Shown here piece by piece: positions 47,705 to 56,098 of a DNA stretch of 64,000 bases. Each line of letters opens with the position of its first letter. Position 1 is the stretch's first letter. This DNA is from Bacteroidia bacterium (GTDB taxonomy: Bacteria; Bacteroidota; Bacteroidia; UKL13-3): positions 1 to 64,000 of the forward strand of contig JALONK010000011.1 in the NCBI GenBank assembly GCA_025454975.1, in the 5' to 3' direction. A program made the position numbers and the translations under genes. The notes under the pieces are model-generated. The model searched no databases and had not been told where the DNA came from. It was given only the letters and a program-made list of their open reading frames with translations.

Positions 47705-48589
47705 TTATTCGTCATCAGGTGTAATTCTCGAATGCACAATTAATAAATCGCAAGGCAAGTCAGCCAATGCATATTCAATGTCATGAGGAAATACACGATC
47801 AATTAAATTTAATTTAGTATCGGGAGAATTTAAAACTAATAAATCAGCTTGTTGCTCGCGAGCAAACTTACTAATTACATAACCGGGTTTACCTTCAAGT
47901 CTTTCCTTATGGATTTGCAGCTTACCACAATCAGTGCAAGCAAGTATCTCATTTAAGCGCTCGGTTTCTTCTAGCACAATCTTTTCCTTATGAGTATCCG
48001 CTTCCCCTTCACTAAATACATCACTTCTAATTAAAGCCATTTTGCCTGCATCCTCCTCTTGTATCACCCAAACATCATCTGCATCGGTTTGCTTAGCTAA
48101 ATAAATGGCGGTTTCAATAGTGTTAGGTGTTTTAGGATGATCGCTTCCCTCTACTACAATTCTTTTAACAGGATTTGATTTAATATCAGGTTCCTTAAGC
48201 ATTAGCATACTACATTTCGCTCTTCTGCATAAAGTGCGAGAGATGCCGCCAATAAAATACTTAAGCATATTTTCTTTTTCCAATGCACCGGCCACCAATA
48301 AATCCACTTCTTCTTCCTTGCATATTGCCAAGATTTCATTTACGGGCTCACCCGATCGCCAAATTAACTTATTATCATTTCCGTCTAATTCGAAACGATG
48401 TAATAAATGTTTAAGATACTGTTCTTGTTGTAAATTGCTTTCACCAATATGAATAAAAAGCATGGCTGACTTAAATAACTGCTGTAACCTGCGTGATTCA
48501 GCCAATATAGCTTCAGTGCGAGGTGTAAACCCAATAGCCACTGCAATTTTTTTAAACGGGAAAGGAGCTTTTTTTCCGGTTGTATTCAT
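47705..48589 (-). CDS. Tandem-domain universal stress protein (UspA family)
   Basis: 294 residues from MNTTGKKAPF at 48589; a longer frame starts 17 codons upstream without support. Two Usp domains: residues about 12-140 (FKKIAVAIGFTPRTEA, VDLLVAGA, then GGISRTLCRRAKCSMLML, a G-x-x-x-x-G-9x-like nucleotide loop) and about 145-285 (VKRIVVEGSDHPKT, ADLLVLNSPD, ADLPCDLLIVHS). The second lacks an obvious ATP loop and may be a non-binding partner domain. It is the first gene of an operon with the antiporter, which suggests a link between stress signalling and ion or pH balance. Confidence 0.88.
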   Translation of the reverse strand: MNTTGKKAPFPFKKIAVAIGFTPRTEAILAESRRLQQLFKSAMLFIHIGESNLQQEQYLKHLLHRFELDGNDNKLIWRSGEPVNEILAICKEEEVDLLVAGALEKENMLKYFIGGISRTLCRRAKCSMLMLKEPDIKSNPVKRIVVEGSDHPKTPNTIETAIYLAKQTDADDVWVIQEEDAGKMALIRSDVFSEGEADTHKEKIVLEETERLNEILACTDCGKLQIHKERLEGKPGYVISKFAREQQADLLVLNSPDTKLNLIDRVFPHDIEYALADLPCDLLIVHSRITPDDE

Positions 48590-48821
48590 GATGCGAAGAT
48601 AGTAAAATATGATACGAAGAATAATTAAATACACCTGCAAATCAGAATATTTGACATTGTGGTTCCCGATAAAGTAAACCGGATTATCCTTAAATGAAAA
48701 ACATAACCTCCGCCATTCGCTTAACTACACTAGGATTTGCTGATACACCACAGGTTAAAGCAATACACCTTATTATCATTAGCTTTTTCAGCCTGTATTG
48801 TGTAAACTTGCCGTTTCTATT

Positions 48822-50873
48822 ATGGTTAAAAAAGACATTTTACTCGAAGCTTATATGCACATGTGCGAAGCCAGGGCTATGGCTGAGATTTATGATGCGA
48901 ACAGGCCTATATGTAAATACGTTCATTCAACTTCCCGTGGCCATGAGGCGATTCAATTGGCGGTTGGAATGCAGCTAATGCCTTACGATTACTGTTCTCC
49001 ATATTACAGGGATGAGTCAATACTGCTAGGTATGGGCCTTAGTCCATACGAACTGATGCTCCAACTTTTAGGTAAGGCTGAAGACCCATTTTCGGGAGGT
49101 AGAACATACTACGCACATCCAAGTTTAAATCGTCCGGAGTTTCCTAAAATTCCTCACCAAAGCAGTGCAACAGGAATGCAAGCAATTCCTGCCACCGGTA
49201 TGGCACATGGAATTGCATATAAAGAAACTGTCGGGTTAAATATAAAAGGTGAATTTCCTGTCGTGGTTTGCAGTTTTGGTGATGGTTCTGTTACTGAGGG
49301 TGAAGTAGCAGAGGCATTCCAGATGGCTGTTTTAAAAATGTTGCCTATAATTTATTTGGTTCAAGATAATGATTGGGGAATAAGCGCAAGTGGTGATGAA
49401 ATGAGGGCAATGGATGCTTATGAATATGCTGCGGGGTTTAAAGGCTTAAAACGCATGAGGGTTGATGGAAGTGATTTTATTGAAAGCTTTAAAGGAATTA
49501 CCGAAGCAATTGATTACGTGCGCAAAAATCGTAAACCTATTTTGGTTCATGCTAAAGTTCCTTTGTTAGGGCATCATACTTCAGGTGTTAGGAAAGAATG
49601 GTATAGAAGTGAAGATGACATGAACAAACATCTAAAGAACGACCCATTACCCAAACTCAAGAATGTATTGTTAGAAATTGGAATCAGTGAAGCCGAGTTG
49701 ATTGATATTGAAAAAGATGCCGGATATAAAATAGAGCAACAATTTAAACAAGCCATAGAAAGTCCCGATCCACATCCTTCTACTGTTGAAGATCATATTT
49801 ATGCGCCTAGTGGAGCAACAAATGAGATTGGTACAAGAACACCAGAAGGAAAAGAGCCAAGTGTGATGGTTGATGCGGCTTTGCATGCAGTAGATGAGTT
49901 AATGGCCAAACACCCTGAATGTTTATTCTATGGTCAGGATGTTGGTGCCCGACTTGGTGGCGTATTTCGTGAAGCCGCAACTTTGGCAAAAAAATATGGC
50001 GACCATAGGGTTTTTAATACTCCTATTCAAGAGGCATACATTGTTGGTTCAACAGTTGGGATGAGTGCAGTAGGGTTAAAACCTATTGTTGAAATTCAGT
50101 TTGCTGATTATGTATGGACAGGTGTAAACCAGTTGGTTTGTGAAATTACAAAATCAAATTATCTTACTATGGGTAAATATCCGGTAAGTACCATTATTCG
50201 CGTACCAATAGGTGCTTACGGAGGAGGTGGTCCTTATCATAGCGGAAGTATTGAATCAACCCTGCTTACCTTGAAAGGAATTAAAATTGCATACCCCAGC
50301 AATGCTGCTGATATGAAAGGGTTGATGAAAGCTGCATATTACGACGGAAACCCGGTAATTATGCTTGAACATAAAGGTTTATATTGGAGCAAAAACCCGG
50401 GGACAGAATCGGCGCGATGCATTGAGCCTGACGATGATTATATACTCCCTTTTGGTAAGGCTAATGTAGTTTTACATGCCGAAGATGATTGTATAAATAA
50501 TGGTGAAAGTTGTGTGATTATTACATGGGGAATGGGTGTTCACTGGAGCATTAATGCCGCAAAAAATTTCTCTGGAAAAGTTGAAGTAATTGATTTACGT
50601 TCATTACAGCCTTTAGACGAAGAGGCTATAATGCAAGCTGTAAATAAACATGGCAAATGTTTAATTGTTACGGAAGAACCTTTGTTAAACTCATTTGCAG
50701 AAAGTATTGCCGGTCGTATTGCACAAAAGTGTTTTCAAAATTTAGATGCACCGGTGGCTACTATTGGAGCAAAAAATATTCCGGCTGTGCCGCTCAATAT
50801 GGGGCTTGAAGCTGAAATGTTGCCAAATACAGCAAAGGTTGCTGATGCTATTCAGCAGTTACTTTTGTATTAA
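48822..50873 (+). CDS. Fused E1 alpha/beta subunits of a 2-oxoacid dehydrogenase (branched-chain or pyruvate type)
   Basis: 683 residues from the ATG at 48822. Two subunits normally separate are fused in one chain: an alpha domain (about 1-330) with the thiamine diphosphate motif GDGSVTEGEVAEAF ... QDNDWG, and a beta domain (about 355-683) with TPIQEAYIVGSTVGMSAVGL, EIQFADYVW and the C-terminal VTEEPLLNSF. Such fused E1 components are common in Bacteroidota. It decarboxylates a 2-oxoacid and passes the acyl group to lipoyl E2; the substrate, branched-chain 2-oxoacids or pyruvate, is not decided here. A convergent gcvH, also lipoyl-dependent, follows across a bidirectional terminator. Confidence 0.9.
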   Translation: MVKKDILLEAYMHMCEARAMAEIYDANRPICKYVHSTSRGHEAIQLAVGMQLMPYDYCSPYYRDESILLGMGLSPYELMLQLLGKAEDPFSGGRTYYAHPSLNRPEFPKIPHQSSATGMQAIPATGMAHGIAYKETVGLNIKGEFPVVVCSFGDGSVTEGEVAEAFQMAVLKMLPIIYLVQDNDWGISASGDEMRAMDAYEYAAGFKGLKRMRVDGSDFIESFKGITEAIDYVRKNRKPILVHAKVPLLGHHTSGVRKEWYRSEDDMNKHLKNDPLPKLKNVLLEIGISEAELIDIEKDAGYKIEQQFKQAIESPDPHPSTVEDHIYAPSGATNEIGTRTPEGKEPSVMVDAALHAVDELMAKHPECLFYGQDVGARLGGVFREAATLAKKYGDHRVFNTPIQEAYIVGSTVGMSAVGLKPIVEIQFADYVWTGVNQLVCEITKSNYLTMGKYPVSTIIRVPIGAYGGGGPYHSGSIESTLLTLKGIKIAYPSNAADMKGLMKAAYYDGNPVIMLEHKGLYWSKNPGTESARCIEPDDDYILPFGKANVVLHAEDDCINNGESCVIITWGMGVHWSINAAKNFSGKVEVIDLRSLQPLDEEAIMQAVNKHGKCLIVTEEPLLNSFAESIAGRIAQKCFQNLDAPVATIGAKNIPAVPLNMGLEAEMLPNTAKVADAIQQLLLY

Positions 50874-50891
50874 TTTAAAACTACAAGGCAT

Positions 50892-50931
50892 AAAAAAAGC
50901 TGTCCACTTCATATAGCGGACAGCTTTTTTA
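50892..50931. terminator. Bidirectional terminator between the E1 gene and gcvH
   Basis: A 13-bp perfect stem, AAAAAAGCTGTCC with GGACAGCTTTTTT (50893-50905 and 50918-50930), has a 12-base loop. The A and T runs at both ends make it work on either strand. Confidence 0.9.
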
Positions 50932-50947
50932 TTATTAATTTTTTAGT

Positions 50948-51328
50948 TTATGCACCTACTAATTTTATGTAATCAGATGCGCTCATCAATCCACCTACCT
51001 CATCTTGATTAATACCTGTAAGTTTAATCATCCAACCATTTCCATAAGGATCATTATTTACTGATTCAGGTGCAGCATCCAATTCGTTGTTCATTTCTGC
51101 AACTGTGCCACTTAATGGTGCAAATAAATCCGATACTGTTTTAACAGCCTCAACTGTTCCAAATACATCGTGTTGTGCAACCTGTTTCCCAACAGTATTA
51201 ATGTCAACATAAACAATATCACCTAATTCTTTTTGAGCAAAGTCAGTGATGCCTACGAAAGCGGTATCACCTTCAATACGCACCCATTCGTGATCTTTTG
51301 TGTAAAGTAAATTGTCCGGAAAATTCAT
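50948..51328 (-). CDS. gcvH: Glycine cleavage system H protein
   Basis: 126 residues, standard length. H carries the aminomethyl group from glycine on a lipoyl-lysine between the P and T proteins. The start [20 protein letters not shown] is typical, and the lipoylated Lys lies in [15 protein letters not shown] (about 55-69). The P and T genes are not in the window. Transcribed divergently from rsmI with a 111-base gap; the terminator at 50892 ends it. Confidence 0.96.
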   Translation of the reverse strand: MNFPDNLLYTKDHEWVRIEGDTAFVGITDFAQKELGDIVYVDINTVGKQVAQHDVFGTVEAVKTVSDLFAPLSGTVAEMNNELDAAPESVNNDPYGNGWMIKLTGINQDEVGGLMSASDYIKLVGA

Positions 51329-51439
51329 ATTAGTTAATTGATTAATTCTGCGACTAAAATACAGGTTGCAAGCAAATAAAAAAATTATAATTCGCAGCTT
51401 CCGTTACTTGCCCTAATTTCATAGTATATTGCATCAAAC

Positions 51440-52123
51440 ATGAGCGGAAAATTAATTTTGGTACCAACGCCCATTGGTAACCTTGAAGACATTACACTAA
51501 GAGCACTTAGGCTATTAAAGGCGTGTGACGTGATTTTAGCTGAAGATACTCGTCAGACCGGGAAATTGTTAAAGCATTACGAAATTGTTAAGCCTATGCA
51601 ATCATACCATATGCATAATGAGCATAAAGTGCTGCAACAGATAATTGAACAATTGCATTCCGGAAAAAATATTTGTTTGGTTAGTGATGCAGGTACGCCG
51701 GGAATTAGCGATCCCGGGTTTTTAATTGTGCGCGAATGTTTACGTAGTGATATTGAAGTAGAATGTTTACCGGGTGCAACAGCCTTTGTTCCCGCTTTGT
51801 TAAAAAGTGGCTTTCCTACCCAAGGTTTTTGTTTTGAAGGATTTTTACCTGAAAAAAAAGGCCGACAAACCAAAATAATTAAGCTATCAGAAGAATCACG
51901 TACGATAATATTTTACGAAGCGCCACACCGGTTGGTAAAATGTTTGGGTCAATTACAACCGTATTTTGGTGGCCAGCGACAAGTATCAGTATCTCGTGAA
52001 CTTACAAAAATGTTTGAAGAAACTAAAACAGGAACAATTGACGAATTGATTGAATATTTTACTAATCATCCTCCTAAAGGAGAAATTGTTTTAGTTGTTG
52101 CCGGTAAACCGGATAAGGATTAA
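51440..52123 (+). CDS. rsmI: 16S rRNA (cytidine-2'-O)-methyltransferase
   Basis: 227 residues, a tetrapyrrole-methylase fold. It 2'-O-methylates C1402 of 16S rRNA. The start LILVPTPIGNLEDITLRALR, CDVILAEDTRQTGKLLKHY and LVSDAGTPGISDPG are signature stretches, and IIFYEAPHRL is near the middle. It is somewhat shorter than E. coli RsmI (286), lacking the C-terminal extension, a form common in Bacteroidota. It shares TTAA stop codons with the convergent isochorismate synthase. Confidence 0.95.
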   Translation: MSGKLILVPTPIGNLEDITLRALRLLKACDVILAEDTRQTGKLLKHYEIVKPMQSYHMHNEHKVLQQIIEQLHSGKNICLVSDAGTPGISDPGFLIVRECLRSDIEVECLPGATAFVPALLKSGFPTQGFCFEGFLPEKKGRQTKIIKLSEESRTIIFYEAPHRLVKCLGQLQPYFGGQRQVSVSRELTKMFEETKTGTIDELIEYFTNHPPKGEIVLVVAGKPDKD

Positions 52124-53175
52124 TGCAAGATTTTTTGCATGATTCCAAACTTACGATTGGTTTCTTTCCACTCTTCTTGTGCATCACTTTTTGCAGTAAT
52201 CCCTGCACCTGCGTACAATGTAGCATGCTTATCAAATAATTCGGCACAACGAAGGTTTACGTAAAGATGTAGTTCGCCATCAGGTAAAAATAATCCATGA
52301 AATCCCGAGTAAAATTTGCGCTCTAACTGCTCGTGTTCACTGATAAATAATCCCGCTTCAAACGATGGTAGTCCACAAACTGCAGGTGTTGGATTAAGTA
52401 CTGCTAATAATTTGTGTAATTTTAATTTCAAAAATTCTTCATCAACCTTTACTACAAAGGTTGTACTTAAGTGCTTAACACTTCCCGCAATAACTGTTTC
52501 CTTTTCAGCCTCAATAAAATTTTCAATATGTAAGGATTGAAAAGTTTGCTCAATAAAAAAAGCAATCATATCCTGTTCTTCCAATTCCTTGTCGGTCCAC
52601 TCTAAACCTTGTTCAGCGGGTAATGTTCCGGCTAAGGCTACGGTTTTTAACTGTTGTTGATTGGCATGTAACAACAGTTCAGGTGAAGCACCTATCCAAT
52701 TACCCAGTTCATGCATATTGCAATAGTAAACAGATGCATGAGGATAAGTTTTACATGCCTCAATAAATAAACTTGCTTTATCATCCGTATTACAATCTAT
52801 ATTGATGGCTCTTGCAGCAACTACTTTATCAATAGTTTTATTAGCAATGGCTTGTTTAATTAAGTTTACATAGTTCAGATATTGTTCTTCATTCAGTGTA
52901 TGAATAGCTTTTGTTGGCGAAGTTTCTTGTTTGTTAGTCTGCGGAAATAATAACTCACTTCCAAATACACATAAATCATTTTTATAAACCAATTGAGGAT
53001 AGCTATGATAAGCCATTTCGGCACCCATGTAAGGAGAAAACAAGAATACTACCGATTCAGGGATTTCATATTTTACTTTCTTCATTACAGGCGTTTCGGC
53101 AGCAAAAGTGAAGTAAAAATCTTGGCTGTCAGGCAAACGATACGCAGCGAAGTACGCACCTGTATCAGTTGCCAT
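52120..53175 (-). CDS. Isochorismate synthase (chorismate-binding enzyme)
   Basis: 351 residues from the ATG at 53175, one base after the stop of the upstream thioesterase; a longer start at 53211 would overlap that gene by 35 bases. The chorismate-binding domain shows GASPELLL, TVALAGTLPAEQG, KHLSTTFVVKV, NPTPAVCGLP, ERKFYSGFHGLF and YAGAGITAKSDAQEEW. It converts chorismate to isochorismate, the first step of menaquinone synthesis in this phylum. The neighbouring hotdog thioesterase fits the same pathway, but the remaining men genes are not in the window. MenF is likely; an EntC-type role cannot be excluded. Confidence 0.9.
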   Translation of the reverse strand: MATDTGAYFAAYRLPDSQDFYFTFAAETPVMKKVKYEIPESVVFLFSPYMGAEMAYHSYPQLVYKNDLCVFGSELLFPQTNKQETSPTKAIHTLNEEQYLNYVNLIKQAIANKTIDKVVAARAINIDCNTDDKASLFIEACKTYPHASVYYCNMHELGNWIGASPELLLHANQQQLKTVALAGTLPAEQGLEWTDKELEEQDMIAFFIEQTFQSLHIENFIEAEKETVIAGSVKHLSTTFVVKVDEEFLKLKLHKLLAVLNPTPAVCGLPSFEAGLFISEHEQLERKFYSGFHGLFLPDGELHLYVNLRCAELFDKHATLYAGAGITAKSDAQEEWKETNRKFGIMQKILH

Positions 53176-53176
53176 A

Positions 53177-53644
53177 TTAAATTTTTGGCGGATCAAATCC
53201 TCGTTCATCATTTTTAATTTCTATTACAGCCATAGTAAGTCGGCTGATGCAATTTAATTTTCCGCGTTGGTCGGTTATTTTAATTTCCCAAACTTGTGTG
53301 GTTCTCCCAATATGTATTGGTTTGGCTGTACCATATACATATCCATTGCCTTCATGAGCACTTCTGATGTGATTGGCATTAATATCAAGTCCAATTGCAA
53401 CATATTTAGTTCTATCAACGGCTAAATTGGCCGCCATACTTCCAACTGTTTCGGCAAGTACACAATATGCTCCACCATTCACAATTCGCAAAGGCTGAAC
53501 AGTTCGATAGTCGATAGGCATTCTTGCAACTAAATAATCAGGACCTATTTCTACTGTTTCAATGCCAATGAAATCAGCCATTGTATTGGCATTTCTGGCA
53601 TTAAGTTGTTCAAGGGTAACTTGTTCAATATTTTTAAAAACCAT
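53177..53644 (-). CDS. Hotdog-fold acyl-CoA thioesterase (PaaI/MenI-like)
   Basis: 155 residues. It matches the PaaI thioesterase fold: MADFIGIETVEIGPDYLVAR, MPIDYRTVQPLRIVNGGAYC, VLAETVGSMAANLA and GLDINANHIRSAHEG, with the acidic and histidine-type residues of the family. In many bacteria the menaquinone gene cluster carries such an enzyme for 1,4-dihydroxy-2-naphthoyl-CoA hydrolysis (MenI); here the 1-base gap to isochorismate synthase suggests this role. Other acyl-CoA substrates remain possible. Confidence 0.85.
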   Translation of the reverse strand: MVFKNIEQVTLEQLNARNANTMADFIGIETVEIGPDYLVARMPIDYRTVQPLRIVNGGAYCVLAETVGSMAANLAVDRTKYVAIGLDINANHIRSAHEGNGYVYGTAKPIHIGRTTQVWEIKITDQRGKLNCISRLTMAVIEIKNDERGFDPPKI

Positions 53645-53697
53645 AGTGTATGTTACTATCAGCTACGAAGTAAACTTAATTTATGTACTAAACAATA

Positions 53698-55665
53698 TTA
53701 CGAAGCAAGGTGTTTGATGATTTTGTTAAAAAGCTCTTCCTGTTTAAAAGGTTTGGTAACAAAATCATTCATCCCTGAACGAATTACGTGGGTTCTAGTT
53801 TCATCAAAGGCATCCGCAGTTAAAGCAATAATCGGAATTGATGCTTCGATACCTTCAATCCCACTTCTTATAGCTTCTGTTGCTTCATACCCATTCATTT
53901 CAGGCATATGTAAATCCATTAAAACAAGGTCGAATGATTGTTTACGTAAAAGTTGTATGGCTTCTATTCCATTTTCTGCGGTAACTACGTCTGCTTTCAC
54001 TTTCTTTAAAATTTGTTGAGCCACAAACTGGTTTATACTATTGTCTTCTACCAATAATAATCGCTTGTTTTCAATAATTGAGTAGTCAACTTCTTCTTTC
54101 TTTAGTTGTTGATGATTTTGCAACACAGAGGCCGGTTCGGCACTTTGATAATTTAAGTCGACATAAAATAATGAACCTTCTCCTAAGGTGCTGCTTACAC
54201 CTATTTGTCCATGCTGCATTTCTACTAAATTTTTGGTTATGGCTAACCCTAAACCCGATCCTCCATATTTTCGGGCTGTATTGGTGTAGGCCTGCGTAAA
54301 TGAATCAAATATGTTGTCGAGTTTGTCTGATGCTATTCCAATTCCCGAATCTTTTACACTAAAACGAAGCTCAAATTTATTGAGCAATTGACGCTTAACT
54401 TCTACCTTTACTTGAACATTCCCTTCTTTTGTAAATTTAATGGCATTGCCTATAAGATTAAATAGTATTTGATTTAGTCGGTAGGGATCACCGATGATAT
54501 AATCAGGTACATCATGATTTATCTGTAATAATAATGTCAACCCTTTCTCTTCCGACTTATACCTAAAGGTTTTAAGTATATCATGTAGTAGATTTTGCAG
54601 ACTGAAGGTTATACTTTCAAGTTCTATTTTTCCGGCCTCTATTTTGTTATAATCAAGTATGTCGTTAATAAGGAATAATAAATTATCTGCTGAAAACTTA
54701 ATAGACTTTAAGTCTTTTATCACATTTTCTTCCTTCACCTTTTCCAATAGTAAATCAGTTATACCAATAATGGCATTCATGGGGGTTCTGATTTCATGAC
54801 TCATATTTGATAAAAATGCTGATTTTGCTTCAGCAGTTTTTAAAGCTTCATTTTTCGCTTTTAACAAGGCAATTTTTGCATGTCTGTTCTCCGTTACATC
54901 CTTGGCGAAAATTGTAATCCCAATTAATTGTTTATTATTCCCAAAAATAGGATTGTATGAGGTTTCAAAATATCTTTTATCGTAAGCGGTATGTCCGTAC
55001 TCTTCATCAAACACAAATGACTTTCCTGTAAATGCTTCTCTAATACGTAACCTTATTGGTGCATCTTCAGGTAAGTTTAAGTTTTGTAAGTTAAATCCTT
55101 GTTCAACATTACTACCATATTGTTCAATGAAAAATTGCTTTGCGGCATTGTTAATAACAGTGACTTCAAGTTTTTTATTTAATGCAAAAATTATTGCGTT
55201 GGTACTTTGTATAACCGACTCTGTATTGGCAGCAATTGATTCCAATTGAATTATCGCTTGAGCTTTCTCAATTTCAGCCTGATGAATTCGCATGGCCAAT
55301 TGCACAGTTCTTTCAATACGTTCAGTAGAAATATCATTTTTATTACAATAATCAACCGCTCCATGTTGCAATAACTCTACTGCTAATGTTTCATCTCCAT
55401 ACGATGTTAAAATTGCCACAGGTATGTTACATTCCATTTTGGCTAAAGTAGTAATTACCTCAAAACCATCTGTGCCCGGCAATCTAAAATCTAACCATAT
55501 ACAATTGAAATGGCCGGTTTTTAAAATCTCAAATGCCTCTTGTGCAGTAGCTGCTTCTGTTAGTTCATAGTTGAGTGATGAAGCTTGTAATAGTCGTTTG
55601 AATAATTTCCTGTCAACTAAATCATCGTCAATTAATAAAATATTTATAGTTTCTTCTTTCAGCAT
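53698..55665 (-). CDS. Hybrid sensor histidine kinase, REC-PAS-HisKA-HATPase-REC
   Basis: 655 residues from the ATG at 55665, which avoids overlap with the upstream gene. An N-terminal receiver (about 1-125, ILLIDDDLVDRKLFKRLL, with phospho-acceptor Asp in WLDFRLPGTDG) precedes a PAS domain (about 145-270), HisKA (about 290-355, FLSNMSHEIRTPMNAIIG with the phospho-His), HATPase (NQILFNLIGNAIKFT, DSGIGI, GGSGLGLAI) and a C-terminal receiver (about 540-650, LLLVEDNSINQFVAQ, LMDLHMPEMNG). It has no membrane segments. Input through an N-terminal REC suggests that it is controlled by phosphotransfer from another kinase. It follows the lone receiver gene by 7 bases. Confidence 0.93.
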   Translation of the reverse strand: MLKEETINILLIDDDLVDRKLFKRLLQASSLNYELTEAATAQEAFEILKTGHFNCIWLDFRLPGTDGFEVITTLAKMECNIPVAILTSYGDETLAVELLQHGAVDYCNKNDISTERIERTVQLAMRIHQAEIEKAQAIIQLESIAANTESVIQSTNAIIFALNKKLEVTVINNAAKQFFIEQYGSNVEQGFNLQNLNLPEDAPIRLRIREAFTGKSFVFDEEYGHTAYDKRYFETSYNPIFGNNKQLIGITIFAKDVTENRHAKIALLKAKNEALKTAEAKSAFLSNMSHEIRTPMNAIIGITDLLLEKVKEENVIKDLKSIKFSADNLLFLINDILDYNKIEAGKIELESITFSLQNLLHDILKTFRYKSEEKGLTLLLQINHDVPDYIIGDPYRLNQILFNLIGNAIKFTKEGNVQVKVEVKRQLLNKFELRFSVKDSGIGIASDKLDNIFDSFTQAYTNTARKYGGSGLGLAITKNLVEMQHGQIGVSSTLGEGSLFYVDLNYQSAEPASVLQNHQQLKKEEVDYSIIENKRLLLVEDNSINQFVAQQILKKVKADVVTAENGIEAIQLLRKQSFDLVLMDLHMPEMNGYEATEAIRSGIEGIEASIPIIALTADAFDETRTHVIRSGMNDFVTKPFKQEELFNKIIKHLAS

Positions 55666-55672
55666 AACGAAT

Positions 55673-56092
55673 TTAATTTGGAAATTCACACATATCCCAA
55701 TAGTTATTAATAATGTTTAATTGGTTGATAAAATCATCATACTTAAGTTGCTTGATAAAATAACCTGAAACATGATATAAATATGCATCTGATTTATCTT
55801 TTTCCTGCGAAGAAGTAGTTAATACAACTACGGGAGCAAATCGGTTGATTTCGGTTGAACGTATGGCTTTTAAAAATTCGATGCCATTTAATCCGGGGAT
55901 ATTTAAGTCTAAAACAATTACAAAAGGTTTGGGTATCAATTCTTTTTCCAACAGATCTAAAGCATCTGAACATGACGAAATCACATGCAAGGGTTTATCT
56001 ATACCTAAGTTTTGCATTGCACGTTTAAAAGTCATTGCATCTATTTCATCATCTTCTATTAATAATATATGGAGTTGCTTTTTTAGTTTCAT
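55673..56092 (-). CDS. Single-domain response regulator (Rcp1-like)
   Basis: 139 residues, just a receiver domain. Acidic pair IEDDEID (about 12-18), phospho-acceptor Asp in VIVLDLNIPGLNG, Thr in LTTSS and the conserved Lys in YFIKQLKYDD. The residue after Lys is Gln, not the usual Pro. Rcp1-type regulators serve PAS or phytochrome kinases that lack their own receiver, which fits the kinase encoded 6 bases upstream. It may act as a shuttle to the hybrid kinase encoded 7 bases downstream. Confidence 0.92.
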   Translation of the reverse strand: MKLKKQLHILLIEDDEIDAMTFKRAMQNLGIDKPLHVISSCSDALDLLEKELIPKPFVIVLDLNIPGLNGIEFLKAIRSTEINRFAPVVVLTTSSQEKDKSDAYLYHVSGYFIKQLKYDDFINQLNIINNYWDMCEFPN

Positions 56093-56098
56093 GTGTGG

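Noticed and set aside
48694-48978. 94-residue plus-strand frame before the E1 gene
   Set aside because: It overlaps the E1 start in another frame, has no family match I can see, and the E1 N-terminus is clear at 48822.
53176-53211. Start of isochorismate synthase at 53211
   Set aside because: It would overlap the thioesterase by 35 bases; the ATG at 53175 gives a 1-base gap and a normal N-terminus.
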